A DNA stretch of 23,617 nucleotides from JAIVJN01 sp036732565 (GCA_036732565.1 DAINCF010000031.1:1-23617); one strand, 5' to 3'. Shown: positions 5,642 through 13,334, counted from the first letter of the stretch. Translations and numbers: made by a program. Notes: generated by a model not told the origin, from the letters alone.

Positions 5642-7477
5642 CTATGCCAGTCTTTCGACGAAGGATGTGTCGATGCCTTCACGCTTGAGGAGCGACAACA
5701 GCGTGGCGCGATCCGGCGCCTTGCGGTAGGCTTCGCGCACGTCCACGGCGCCGCTTTGCACGAAGGCGACGAGCGCGTCGTTGAGGGGCATCATGCCGCG
5801 CTTGCGGCCGCCGTCGATGGCCAGCGGTAACTGCCCCACCTGACCATCGGCAATGAGGCTCGCCACGGCCTCGGTGTTGAGCAGCAGCTCGCGCGCGGCC
5901 AGACGCCCGCCGCTCGACTTGCGCAGGAGTACTTGCGCGACCACACCGCGGAGGGATTCGGCGAGCGCCGCCTGCACCGATCCGCGTCGATCGCCGTCCA
6001 GATCCAGGACACGTTCGACCGCCGCCGGAGCTGACGAGGCGGTGATCGACGCGAACACGAGCAGTCCGGATCCTGCGGCATCCAATGCGAGATTGAGGAC
6101 TTCCGCCGAGCGCAGGTCTTCGATGACCAGGACGTCGGGGTTCTCGCGCAGCGCCGCCCGCGCCGCCGCCACCACGTCATCGGCGCTGCCTCGCACCTCC
6201 CGTTGGCTGATCAAGGAGCTGCGATTCTCGTGCACGAGGCGGATCTGCCGCTCGAGCGTGATGACGTAATCGGAACGCCGCCGGTTGATCGCGTCGACGA
6301 ACGCGGCGATCAACGTCGACTTCCCGCTGGCGCGGGGTCCGGCCACCAGGACGAGACCGTCGGTCTCCGTGGCCAGCGCTTGAATCTCGCGCGCGAGCCC
6401 GAGCTGCTCGGCCGAGGCCGCACGCGCGGAGACCATCTGGAAGAGGGCGCCGGGCCCGCGATTGTCGCGGAACGTGGTGCCGCGCACCTGTCCGATCTCC
6501 GGGAGATCGGCCACCCACTCCGTGGGCTCGCCGCGGCGCAGCGCTTCGCGCGCCGCTTCCGGCATCAGCTCCAGCAACGCCGCTTCGACGTCCATACTGC
6601 TCGAAACGGGTTCGCCCTCGAGGACGCGGATGTCGCCGTCGATGCGCAGGTGCGGGCGGACATCAGACGGCAGGTAGAGCGCGGACGCACCGCGTGATGA
6701 CGCGATGCGCAGCAGCCGCTCAATGCCGCCCGGACGCGACGACAATCCGCGCATCGGCTCGACGCGCACCGGCCGAGCAATCGGGACGACCACCGGTGGT
6801 GGTTCCGGTTCTGGCGTCGGCGCCAGGGATTCGATCCGGGACGCAGCAGCCACCGGTGTTGGCGCCGGTTCGGGCTTCGGCGTCACGACCGCGCGAGGGG
6901 CCTCTTCGTTCTCGTGCGCGGGCTCGATATCGCGAGGCGTGTCCGTCCGATGTTCGACGAGCTCGGGCTCCTCGACAGTGACCGGCGGCTCGGCTTCGAC
7001 AGGCGCCGTCGTATCGTGCGCTTCTGACGCGGCATCGGCGGGTGCGGTAACGTCCTCGGCGGGAGCGGCCCCGCCGTTGAGCGGCCCGAAGATCGCCTCC
7101 GCGCTCATCGTCTCCACTACCGCGGCACCGCCTGGGTTCCAAGGCGCCTCGTCGGTCGGGGGCGGTCGATGCCGGCGGATCTCGATCCAGATGTCGTCAC
7201 CGCCGCGCGCGGCGACGACGACGAAGCGATTGCCGTCGACGGCGGCATCCGACGCGAGCTCGTGTTCGACTGCGCCGAAGTCGTCCAGGTTGGCCAGCGC
7301 TTCGGGCGGCAGCAATTGGCTCAGCATGCCCGCCATCGCCTCGAGGTTCAACCCATGCGCCGAGAGCTCGATGGGGCCAGCCGAGGCGACCACGTACGGT
7401 CGCTCGCCGACGTGCATGACCAGCGCGTCGCCATCCGCGCGCACGATTGCCGTGAGAAGAGATCGGACGAGAGCCAT
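5642..7477 (-). CDS. PilT/GspE-like ATPase with an N-terminal extension and altered motifs
   Basis: This is a 611-residue protein in three parts. Residues 1-105 form a compact domain that may be a second PilT-N-like unit. Residues 105-245 are a Pro/Glu/Ala-rich disordered linker. From about 245 comes a PilT-type module: GGIERLLRIASSRGASALYLPSDVRPHLRIDGDIRVLEGE is the PAS-like N-terminal domain, then a RecA-like ATPase with Walker A GPRASGKST (Lys386). Canonical PilT is about 350 residues. Key motifs are changed: the Asp box EDPIE reads ERQIR, Walker B reads NPDVLVIEDLRS instead of DPDxxxxGEMRD, and the His-box TLHT reads SITA. REVRG after the Asp box still matches PilT REVH. It may be a regulator or low-activity homologue rather than a retraction motor. 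Its ATG lies 23 bp after ubiE, so it is probably the last gene of a mntH-ubiE transcript. Confidence 0.85.
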   Translation of the reverse strand: MALVRSLLTAIVRADGDALVMHVGERPYVVASAGPIELSAHGLNLEAMAGMLSQLLPPEALANLDDFGAVEHELASDAAVDGNRFVVVAARGGDDIWIEIRRHRPPPTDEAPWNPGGAAVVETMSAEAIFGPLNGGAAPAEDVTAPADAASEAHDTTAPVEAEPPVTVEEPELVEHRTDTPRDIEPAHENEEAPRAVVTPKPEPAPTPVAAASRIESLAPTPEPEPPPVVVPIARPVRVEPMRGLSSRPGGIERLLRIASSRGASALYLPSDVRPHLRIDGDIRVLEGEPVSSSMDVEAALLELMPEAAREALRRGEPTEWVADLPEIGQVRGTTFRDNRGPGALFQMVSARAASAEQLGLAREIQALATETDGLVLVAGPRASGKSTLIAAFVDAINRRRSDYVITLERQIRLVHENRSSLISQREVRGSADDVVAAARAALRENPDVLVIEDLRSAEVLNLALDAAGSGLLVFASITASSAPAAVERVLDLDGDRRGSVQAALAESLRGVVAQVLLRKSSGGRLAARELLLNTEAVASLIADGQVGQLPLAIDGGRKRGMMPLNDALVAFVQSGAVDVREAYRKAPDRATLLSLLKREGIDTSFVERLA

Positions 7478-7500
7478 GGCTGCTGCGCGCGCAATGCGCG

Positions 7501-8343
7501 CTACCTGAGAATCTTACGCCAGCTCGGCGTCGTTGCGTGCGCTGACAACGATTGTGGGACCGGATTCAGCCCATCCAGGTCCCCTGAAGGCGGCGGTTCT
7601 GGATTCGCGCGAAGAGCGACGTGCAGTGTCATCAGACCGCCAAGGAGTGGAACGGTGCGCACCGCTGTGAAGCCGCGTGCCGAGAGCATCTCAGCAACGC
7701 CGCGGGCGCCCGGGTAACGGCGAATGGAAGCGGGGATGTAGCGGTACGTGTCTGGATCGCGGTGCAAGAGCCATCCGAGCGTCGAGCCGACTACCGTCAG
7801 GTACCCGAGGTAGACGCCGCGTACGACCGGGTTCTCCGGCCGGTTGAAGTCCAGCGACAGGACGCGGCCGCCAGGTCGCAGCACGCGGGCGATCTGGTCG
7901 ATGGCCGGACCGAGCTCCGGTACGTTGCGCAACCCATATCCGATGGTCACGACATCGAATGACGCGTCGGGAAACGGAAGCGCCATGATGTCGCCAGTGA
8001 GAAATGAGGGACGTGAGTGGCGACTCGTAGGGGCGGTTCGCGAACCGCCCCTGCACTTCTGGACCGCCACCTCGATCATGCGATGCGTGAGGTCCAGGCC
8101 GATCACGCGGGCGCCGCGACGCGCGACGGCAAACGCGATGTCGCCGGTGCCACACGCCAGATCCAGACCACGATCGCCGACGGTGATACGAGCTTCCTGG
8201 ACCAGGCGCTGCTTCCACGCGCGATCGCGTCCGAACGACAGCAGAACCGTGATGAGGTCGTAGCGGTCGGCGATCGTGTGGAACAGACGACGCACGTGCC
8301 GGCGCTTGGCGTCGGGCGTCGCCAGCGCCGAGCGCAGGCTCAT
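7501..8343 (-). CDS. ubiE: UbiE/MenG-type quinone-biosynthesis methyltransferase with repeat-derived insert
   Basis: This 280-residue SAM-dependent class I methyltransferase likely methylates a demethylmenaquinone or ubiquinone precursor. It has the family opening VRRLFHTIADRYDLITVLLSFGRDRAWKQRLV, motif I GLDLACGTGDIAFAVA, VIGLDLTHRMIEVA, PFPDASFDVVTIGYGLRNVPE and the signature VLRPGGRVLSLDFNRP. Normal family members are about 230-250 residues. Two extra parts are visible: CRGGSRTAPTSRHSR (about residues 96-110), encoded by a 24-nt palindromic repeat (8029-8052) between motif I and the GD.....PF motif, and a C-terminal tail of about 35 residues after TLHVALRA. Both inserts keep the frame, so the enzyme may still work. 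It starts 9 nt after the mntH stop and lacks a Shine-Dalgarno. Confidence 0.92.
   Translation of the reverse strand: MSLRSALATPDAKRRHVRRLFHTIADRYDLITVLLSFGRDRAWKQRLVQEARITVGDRGLDLACGTGDIAFAVARRGARVIGLDLTHRMIEVAVQKCRGGSRTAPTSRHSRPSFLTGDIMALPFPDASFDVVTIGYGLRNVPELGPAIDQIARVLRPGGRVLSLDFNRPENPVVRGVYLGYLTVVGSTLGWLLHRDPDTYRYIPASIRRYPGARGVAEMLSARGFTAVRTVPLLGGLMTLHVALRANPEPPPSGDLDGLNPVPQSLSAHATTPSWRKILR
8029..8052. repeat. 24-nt palindrome inserted in the ubiE frame
   Basis: The half site AGGGGCGGTTCG (8029-8040) is followed directly by its exact complement (8041-8052). Related copies lie at 11129-11153, 20531-20555 and 21292-21319. Here it is translated as part of UbiE (RGGSRTAP). Confidence 0.92.
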
Positions 8344-8352
8344 GTCGTCAGA

Positions 8353-9687
8353 TTAGACGTCGAAGCCGAGCCAGTCGCCAAACGTCTGGATGAGGAGCCA
8401 GGCGTTGAGCAAGACGATTACGATGGCGACGATCCAGGACAGCACCGTGAGCCAGCGGCTGTTGACGAACGGTCCCATCCGCGTCTTGTCGCTCGTGAAA
8501 ATGACCAGCGGCACGACGGCAAAGGACAGTTGCAGGCTGAGCACCACCTGACTCAGCACCAGCAGCGCGCCGGTGCTGCCTTCGCCAAACCAGACGATGG
8601 TGATGAGCGCGGGGACGATCGCCAACAGGCGCGTAACCAGGCGACGCAGCCAAGGGCGAAGCCGGATGCGCAGAAAGCCTTCCATCACGATCTGCCCGGC
8701 CAGCGTCGCGGTCAGCGTGGAGCTCTGGCCCGACGCGAGGAGGGCAACCGCGAAGAGCGTGCTCGCGCCGGCGACACCGAGAAGGGGCGTGAGCAGCTGG
8801 TGCGCGTCGCGAATGTCCGCGATTTCGGTATTGCCGCTCTGGTGGAACACCGCGGCCGCGACGATCAGAATGGCGGCGTTGATGAAAAACGCGAACGAGA
8901 GCGCCACCGTGGAGTCGATCGTCGCAAAGCGGATGGCTTCCCGTCGATCCGGCACGCTCATGTTCCAGGCGCGCGTCTGCACGATCGACGAGTGCAAGTA
9001 CAGATTGTGCGGCATGACCGTCGCGCCAAGGATGCCCATGGCGATGTAGAGCATCTCGGCGTTCCGGACGATCTCGACCCGCGGCACCAGCCCGGCCAAC
9101 ACACCGCCCATATCGGGCCGCGACAGCACCAGTTGAATGCCGAAGCAGACCGCGATCGTGGCCACCAGCACGATGATGATCGCTTCGGTGTAGCGGAAGC
9201 CCTTGTTCTGCAGGAACAGCAGCAGCAGGACGTCGAGCGCGGTGAGGCACACGCCGAGCGCCATCGGGATCCCGAAGAGCAGGTTCAGCGCGAGGGCGCT
9301 GCCGAGGAGCTCGGCGAGATCGCACGCGACGATGGCAATCTCACACAGCACCCAGAGCACGATGGCCACCGACGGCCGGAAGTAGTCGCGACACGCCTGC
9401 GCCAGATCGCGACCAGTGGCGACGCCCAGCCGCACACACAGTGCCTGCAGCAGAATCGCCATCAGGTTCGAGAGCAGGATGACGCTCAGCAGCGTGTAGC
9501 CGAAGCGCGAGCCCCCGGCGATGTCGGTCGCCCAGTTGCCCGGATCCATGTAGCCAACCGACACCAGATAGCCGGGGCCGATGAACGCGAGCAACCGCCG
9601 AAGCACGGTCGCACGGTGCGGTACCGGAATCGAACGGTTGACCTCGGGCAGACTTGGAGGAAGTACGCTGACGTCGGTGGCTTGCAT
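8353..9687 (-). CDS. mntH: Nramp-family divalent metal (Mn/Fe) transporter
   Basis: This 444-residue inner-membrane protein would import Mn2+ or Fe2+ with protons. The family's metal-binding motifs are present: DPGN at residues 48-51 (in GYMDPGNWATDIAGGSRFGYTLL) and MPHNLYLHSS at 225-234. About eleven hydrophobic segments follow, as expected. The frame is open to 9738, but ATG 9687 is taken as the start because a TTGACG-18-TATAAT promoter and an operator lie at 9693-9738, which would otherwise be coding. The transcript start predicted from that promoter is about 15 nt before the ATG. The divergent gene encodes a DtxR/MntR regulator, which makes manganese the most likely substrate. ubiE follows 9 nt downstream, so the metal-responsive promoter may also drive ubiE and the PilT-like gene. 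Confidence 0.94.
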   Translation of the reverse strand: MQATDVSVLPPSLPEVNRSIPVPHRATVLRRLLAFIGPGYLVSVGYMDPGNWATDIAGGSRFGYTLLSVILLSNLMAILLQALCVRLGVATGRDLAQACRDYFRPSVAIVLWVLCEIAIVACDLAELLGSALALNLLFGIPMALGVCLTALDVLLLLFLQNKGFRYTEAIIIVLVATIAVCFGIQLVLSRPDMGGVLAGLVPRVEIVRNAEMLYIAMGILGATVMPHNLYLHSSIVQTRAWNMSVPDRREAIRFATIDSTVALSFAFFINAAILIVAAAVFHQSGNTEIADIRDAHQLLTPLLGVAGASTLFAVALLASGQSSTLTATLAGQIVMEGFLRIRLRPWLRRLVTRLLAIVPALITIVWFGEGSTGALLVLSQVVLSLQLSFAVVPLVIFTSDKTRMGPFVNSRWLTVLSWIVAIVIVLLNAWLLIQTFGDWLGFDV

Positions 9688-9692
9688 GAATG

Positions 9693-9738
9693 ATTTTGAG
9701 TAATCAAAATTATATGGCGGCCTCGACCGAAACGTCAA
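9693..9738 (-). promoter_or_regulatory. mntH promoter with MntR-type operator
   Basis: Read on the minus strand there is TTGACG (9738-9733), an 18-nt spacer and a perfect TATAAT (9714-9709). Directly overlapping the predicted start site is the inverted repeat ATTTTGAGTAATCAAAAT (9693-9710; 7-bp arms, 4-nt spacer). An AT-rich dyad at the start site of a transporter divergent from a DtxR-family gene is the expected arrangement for metal-dependent repression. Confidence 0.8.
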
Positions 9739-9769
9739 GAACCGATCAGGGGGCAGAGATACTCACTGG

Positions 9770-9775
9770 TAAAAT
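9770..9775 (+). promoter_or_regulatory. Probable -10 element of mntR
   Basis: TAAAAT (five of six consensus bases) lies 11 nt upstream of ATG 9787. It would place transcription start only a few bases before the start codon. The -35 region is not convincing. Confidence 0.4.
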
Positions 9776-9786
9776 TGCGCAACCTG

Positions 9787-10455
9787 ATGCTGCCCTCGAG
9801 CACCGTTGAGAACTACTTGAAGGCGATCTTCCACGGGGAGAGCCAGTTAGCGGAAGGTGTGCGGCTGTTGCCCATGGGCCAGCTGGCCTCGTCCCTCGGG
9901 GTGGCGCCGGGAACTGCCACCACGATGGTCAAAGCCCTGGCTGAGTCAGGGCTGGTCGAGTACGAACCCTACAACGGCGTCCGGCTCTCGCCCGCGGGCG
10001 AGAAGCTCGCCGCCATGGTGCTGCGGCGTCATCGGCTCATCGAGCTGTTCCTGGTCCGCATCATGGGCATGCCCTGGGATCAGGTCCACGACGAGGCCGA
10101 ACTGCTCGAGCACGTCGTCTCCGATCGCTTGATCGATCGCATCGACGACATGCTGGGGCGGCCGGCGGTGGATCCACATGGGGATCCGATACCGGGACCC
10201 GAGGGCCAAATCACACGACGCGCGTTCGACAGCCTCCTCACCTGCCCGCTGCACAGGCGCCTGGTGATTGCGCGCGTCACCGATCAGGATCCCGCCTTCC
10301 TGCGGTTCATCGAGCGCCACAACCTGAAACCGGGGCAGACCATCGAAGTCGACGCCCGCGATGAGGTGTCGGATAGCGTGCGCTTGAAGGGTCCTGATGA
10401 CGGACCGATCACCATCGGCATGCGCGCCGCGTCGAAGGTGCTCGTCGACGCATGA
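9787..10455 (+). CDS. mntR: DtxR/MntR-family metal-dependent repressor
   Basis: This 222-residue protein has the family layout. An N-terminal winged helix-turn-helix is followed by a metal-binding/dimerisation domain and a C-terminal FeoA/SH3-like domain. The winged helix reads STVENYLKAIFHGE...LPMGQLASSLGVAPGTATTMVKALAESGLVEYEPYNGVRLSPAGEKLA. The dimerisation domain is LRRHRLIELFLVRIMGMPWDQVHDEAELLEHVVSDRLIDRIDDML, with the metal-ligand E and H residues in HDEAELLEH. The third domain runs from about residue 148 (LKPGQTIEVDARD...ITIGMRAASKVLV). Together these match the three-domain DtxR/IdeR/MntR class. ATG 9787 is preferred over a TTG at 9775, because that TTG overlaps a likely -10 box. The gene is divergent from mntH, which it probably represses when Mn (or Fe) is plentiful. 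It converges with gph, leaving only 4 bp between the stop codons. Confidence 0.92.
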   Translation: MLPSSTVENYLKAIFHGESQLAEGVRLLPMGQLASSLGVAPGTATTMVKALAESGLVEYEPYNGVRLSPAGEKLAAMVLRRHRLIELFLVRIMGMPWDQVHDEAELLEHVVSDRLIDRIDDMLGRPAVDPHGDPIPGPEGQITRRAFDSLLTCPLHRRLVIARVTDQDPAFLRFIERHNLKPGQTIEVDARDEVSDSVRLKGPDDGPITIGMRAASKVLVDA

Positions 10456-10459
10456 GGCG

Positions 10460-11122
10460 TCACGCGCCCGAGGCGACCAGCTCCAATCGCTCGATGATGG
10501 CCGGCAGGTCCGTCGGCCGTTCCAGGACGAACGGCGTCTCGGGGTGCGAGGCGCCGTAGCGTCGACTGCCGAACCCGTACTTCGCGAGGACGAAATACAC
10601 ACCGGCGGCCCGCGCGGTTTCTTCGTCCACCGGTGAGTCGCCGACCAGCGCCGTCGCGCGTGCGGGTGCATCCGCCATCAGCGCGAGCAGACCGTCGGGG
10701 CTCGGCTTGCGCGGATACGGTCCGTCACCCCCAATCACTCGGTCGAAGAACTCGCTCAGGCCAAGCTCGGTCAGAATCTTGTTCGAGAGCGCCGTTGGCT
10801 TGTTCGTGAGCACCGCCAGCGCGTGACGGCGTGAGAGGTGCGCCAGCGCGTCCGGAATGCCGCGGTACGGTTCCGAGTGGTTGAGCAGGCGGCGATCGTA
10901 AATCTCGAGGAACCGCTGGAGTCCGTCCGCCGGGTCGACCGGCAGGTTTGCGGCCGCAAGCGCGCGCTGCACCAGCTGCTTGGCTCCCTCACCGACCATG
11001 TCGGCGACCTCGGTCACCGCGAGACGTTCGCCGCCGTAACTCTGCACCATCTCGTTCGCGGAGTCGGCTAGATCTGCAAGCGAATCGATCAGCGTACCGT
11101 CGAGATCGAAAACGAGGCGCAT
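10460..11122 (-). CDS. gph: HAD-family phosphatase, phosphoglycolate phosphatase-like
   Basis: This 220-residue haloacid-dehalogenase hydrolase has motif I FDLDGTLIDSLAD (nucleophile Asp6, acid/base Asp8), motif II in AVLTNKP, motif III in PRKPSPDGL and motif IV GDSPVDEETARAAG. The helical cap between residues 15 and 85 (NEMVQSYGGERL...VADMVGEGAKQLVQRAL) is the C1 cap of the Gph/PGP subfamily. The likely role is removal of 2-phosphoglycolate formed during DNA repair or oxygenation reactions; other small phosphoesters are possible. It is 63 bp downstream of queD on the same strand. The leader between them contains a 24-nt class palindrome that ends a few bases before the ATG. Confidence 0.88.
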   Translation of the reverse strand: MRLVFDLDGTLIDSLADLADSANEMVQSYGGERLAVTEVADMVGEGAKQLVQRALAAANLPVDPADGLQRFLEIYDRRLLNHSEPYRGIPDALAHLSRRHALAVLTNKPTALSNKILTELGLSEFFDRVIGGDGPYPRKPSPDGLLALMADAPARATALVGDSPVDEETARAAGVYFVLAKYGFGSRRYGASHPETPFVLERPTDLPAIIERLELVASGA

Positions 11123-11128
11123 ACAGCT

Positions 11129-11153
11129 TAGGAGTGGTTCGCGAACCGCCCTA
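11129..11153. repeat. Diverged copy of the GGGGCGGTTCG palindrome
   Basis: The sequence TAGGAGTGGTTCGCG followed by AACCGCCCTA is a slightly decayed version of the palindrome at 8029-8052. It lies 6 nt upstream of the gph start codon. Confidence 0.8.
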
Positions 11154-11185
11154 GACTCGAGGCCCGCGGCCGGGGAGACGAGGGT

Positions 11186-11587
11186 TCATGCGGCGTAGGT
11201 TGCAAACGACGTCGGCGTCTCCCACACCGTGACTTTGACCACCGGCAGCCCCTGTTCCTTCGCGTGATCGAAGATGAGCCGCGCGATCCGCTCCACGGTA
11301 GGATTGCTGTCGACGATGAAGATAGGCTCGCCGAGCGACTGGAGCGGCTTCACCAGCGGATCGTCGTGGCGCAGGATCATCTTGTGATCGAGCTCGCGGT
11401 CGATCCAGCCTTTGACGATGCGCTTGATGTCGCTGAAGTCGCAGACCATGTTGCGGTCGTCCAACGAATCGGTGCGCACCTCGACCTCCGCGGTCGCGTT
11501 GTGGCCGTGTGGGTGCTTGCAGATGCCGTCGTAATCCAGCAGCCGATGGCCGTAGCAGAACTCGATCTTCTTCGTGACTGAGTACAT
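11186..11587 (-). CDS. queD: 6-carboxy-tetrahydropterin synthase (QueD family)
   Basis: This 133-residue protein catalyses the second step of preQ0/queuosine synthesis, converting dihydroneopterin triphosphate to 6-carboxytetrahydropterin. It shows FCYGHRL (His14) and CKHPHGHN (residues 23-30), which together give the zinc histidines (14, 27, 29) and the catalytic Cys23 in the CxxxHGH motif that separates QueD from mammalian PTPS. The C-terminal Glu lies in VTVWETPTS. Length is typical. ATG 11587 has a GAGG six bases upstream; a TTG codon directly before it is a less likely start. It is divergent from queC, as expected for pathway partners. Confidence 0.93.
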   Translation of the reverse strand: MYSVTKKIEFCYGHRLLDYDGICKHPHGHNATAEVEVRTDSLDDRNMVCDFSDIKRIVKGWIDRELDHKMILRHDDPLVKPLQSLGEPIFIVDSNPTVERIARLIFDHAKEQGLPVVKVTVWETPTSFATYAA

Positions 11588-11605
11588 CAATCCTCATGCA
11601 ATTCT

Positions 11606-11673
11606 GTACGTAGCGCAGGCCTTCAGGCCTGCCAAACCGGCGGTTGGCAGCCCTAAAGGGCTGCGCTACGTAC
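11606..11673. repeat. Cloverleaf-like palindromic element between queD and queC
   Basis: The outer stem is GTACGTAGCGCAG (11606-11618) with its perfect complement at 11661-11673. Inside are three smaller hairpins: AGGCCT-TC-AGGCCT (11618-11631), CCAA/TTGG around ACCGGCGG (11632-11647), and AGCCCT-AA-AGGGCT (about 11649-11662). The first arm is shared exactly with 460-479, which suggests a dispersed repeat rather than a que-specific riboswitch. Confidence 0.8.
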
Positions 11674-11683
11674 GCATTCCATC

Positions 11684-12394
11684 ATGCCTCAACCAGACAC
11701 GATTGTCCTGATCTCCGGCGGCCTCGACAGCGCCGTGCTCCTGGCGCACGAAGCGCGCGAGGGGCTGACCTATCCCGCTTACGTGAGCGTCGGTCTCTCG
11801 TGGGAAGCGGCGGAGCGTCGCATGCTGGACCGCCTGCTCTCGACCGCTCCCTTTGCCGCGGGCGTCGCCCCTCTGGCGCGGCTCGAGTTCAACATGCGCG
11901 ACATCTACGCGCCGACCCACTGGGCGATCACCGGACATCCGCCGGCATACGACACGCCCGACGAGGACGTCTATCTCGTAGGACGCAACCTAGTGCTGCT
12001 GACGAAGGCGGGCGTGATGGCGGCGACGACGCGCGCGAACCGTATCGCGCTTGGCCCCCTGGCGGGGAACCCGTTCCCCGACGCGCGACCCGAGTTCTTC
12101 GCGGCAATGGGCCGTGCGCTGTCGTCGGGTCTCGCACGCGAGGTCGAGATCGCCACGCCGTTTGCGGGCATGGACAAGGAGGAGGTGATCCAGGTCGGCG
12201 CGACGCTCGGGGTGCCTTTCGAGCTCACGCTCTCGTGCATGAACCCTCCCTTCGACGCCCCTCAGCGCGAGCAGGATGCCGACCACCTGCCGCTGCATTG
12301 TGGCCAGTGCAGCAAGTGTCGCGAGCGGCGAGACGCGTTCGCGGCAGCGGGCGTGTCCGATCCGACGCCGTACGCCGCCGCGTCCCCGCGCTAA
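11684..12394 (+). CDS. queC: 7-cyano-7-deazaguanine (preQ0) synthase
   Basis: This 236-residue ATP-dependent enzyme converts 7-carboxy-7-deazaguanine to preQ0, the precursor of queuosine in tRNA. It has the N-type PP-loop SGGLDS (residues 11-16), LVGRNLVLLTKA and the zinc-binding cysteines Cys185, Cys206, Cys209 and Cys212 in LSCMNPP and HCGQCSKCRER. Size is normal. No Shine-Dalgarno precedes ATG 11684. It starts 10 nt after the cloverleaf-like repeat, so promoter signals must be inside or next to that element. queE is not in the window. Its TAA stop abuts the stop of the convergent DUF4097 gene. Confidence 0.94.
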   Translation: MPQPDTIVLISGGLDSAVLLAHEAREGLTYPAYVSVGLSWEAAERRMLDRLLSTAPFAAGVAPLARLEFNMRDIYAPTHWAITGHPPAYDTPDEDVYLVGRNLVLLTKAGVMAATTRANRIALGPLAGNPFPDARPEFFAAMGRALSSGLAREVEIATPFAGMDKEEVIQVGATLGVPFELTLSCMNPPFDAPQREQDADHLPLHCGQCSKCRERRDAFAAAGVSDPTPYAAASPR

Positions 12395-13303
12395 TTACGA
12401 TTCGATTCGGACCGAACCATCGCTCGTGCGCACGCGGAACACCTTGCCGCCTGCGCCCATCGTCGTCTTGAGCGAGCGACGACGCTCCTGACGATCGCGG
12501 CCCGTGCGCTCCTCGCTGCGAATGCCCGGATGCGACGAGTGCACCGATCCGTCGCCAGATTCCGCATCGAGCTCAGCGTCGAAGCTGGGTGGCAAGGTCA
12601 GCGTGATGCTGCCATCGCCCGTCGTCAGCTCCCAATCCTCAGACATGGTCGTGTCGGGCGCGACGTGGAGGCGAATCGATCCGTCACCCGTGCGCCCGCG
12701 CAACGCCGTCGGCTTGGCGTCGAGGGTGATGCTGCCGTCGGTGGTCTCGAGGTCCAGGCGCCCTTCCACTTTCTCCATGCGAATGGTGCCGTCGCCGGAT
12801 CGGACGCGGATGTCGCCGTAGACGCGAGACGCCCGCACGCTGCCGTCTTCGGTGTCGAGCCTGACCGTGCCGGACACGTCGTCGATCGAGATGGCGCCGT
12901 CGCCGCTCGAGGCCTGCAGATTGCTCTTGCGCGGCAGCGCGACACGGAGGCGGGCCGTCGGCGAGATGCGATTGCCGACGGTGATGCCACGGAAGCCCTC
13001 GCGCCCCGGTCCAGTGACCTTGATGGTGATGCGGTTGCCGTCCTGCTCCGCGGAGATCTTGATGTCCTCGAGGAGGCGCTGCTCCATCGCCCGCTTCTCG
13101 ACCTCGACCTCGATCGAGTCGCGATCCCACGAACGCACCTCGATGCTGCCATCGAAGGTCTGGACCACGACCTCCGGTTCGCCGGTGAGCTCGAAGGTCC
13201 GCGTCTCAGTGGCCGTGACGCCTTCGGTTTCGAGATTCAATTCGCAGCCGCTGGCGGCAATGGCCAGAGCGCCAACGGCGACGAGGGCTAATGGTCTCGA
13301 CAT
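12395..13303 (-). CDS. DUF4097-type beta-strand-repeat lipoprotein
   Basis: This 302-residue protein starts with a lipoprotein signal peptide (hydrophobic LALVAVGALAIA, lipobox AASGC, Cys20), so it should be lipid-anchored in the cell envelope. After the leader a repeated beta-strand unit occurs at least seven times: TFDGSIEV, SGDGAISI, TEDGSVRA, SGDGTIRM, TTDGSITL, TGDGSIRL and TGDGSITL, ending in SDGSVRIES. This is the DUF4097 (putative adhesin/auto-transporter-like beta solenoid) pattern. Its function is unknown in general. A basic stretch (RSEERTGRDRQERRRSLKTTM, about residues 263-283) interrupts the last repeats. The start has GGAG 5 nt upstream. It lies 31 bp after nagA and probably ends that operon. 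Confidence 0.88.
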   Translation of the reverse strand: MSRPLALVAVGALAIAASGCELNLETEGVTATETRTFELTGEPEVVVQTFDGSIEVRSWDRDSIEVEVEKRAMEQRLLEDIKISAEQDGNRITIKVTGPGREGFRGITVGNRISPTARLRVALPRKSNLQASSGDGAISIDDVSGTVRLDTEDGSVRASRVYGDIRVRSGDGTIRMEKVEGRLDLETTDGSITLDAKPTALRGRTGDGSIRLHVAPDTTMSEDWELTTGDGSITLTLPPSFDAELDAESGDGSVHSSHPGIRSEERTGRDRQERRRSLKTTMGAGGKVFRVRTSDGSVRIES

Positions 13304-13334
13304 GGCATCTCCAGGCCGTTACACGGATGCAACT

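Noticed and set aside
8017..9693. Plus-strand 558-codon open frame
   Set aside because: It is antisense to mntH and ubiE, has an Arg/Asp/Gln/His-rich composition typical of shadow frames, and shows no recognisable domain.
11606..11673. tRNA gene or preQ1 riboswitch
   Set aside because: The cloverleaf is made of perfect palindromes without anticodon-arm or T-arm consensus, and one arm is repeated elsewhere. A preQ1 aptamer core was not recognised.
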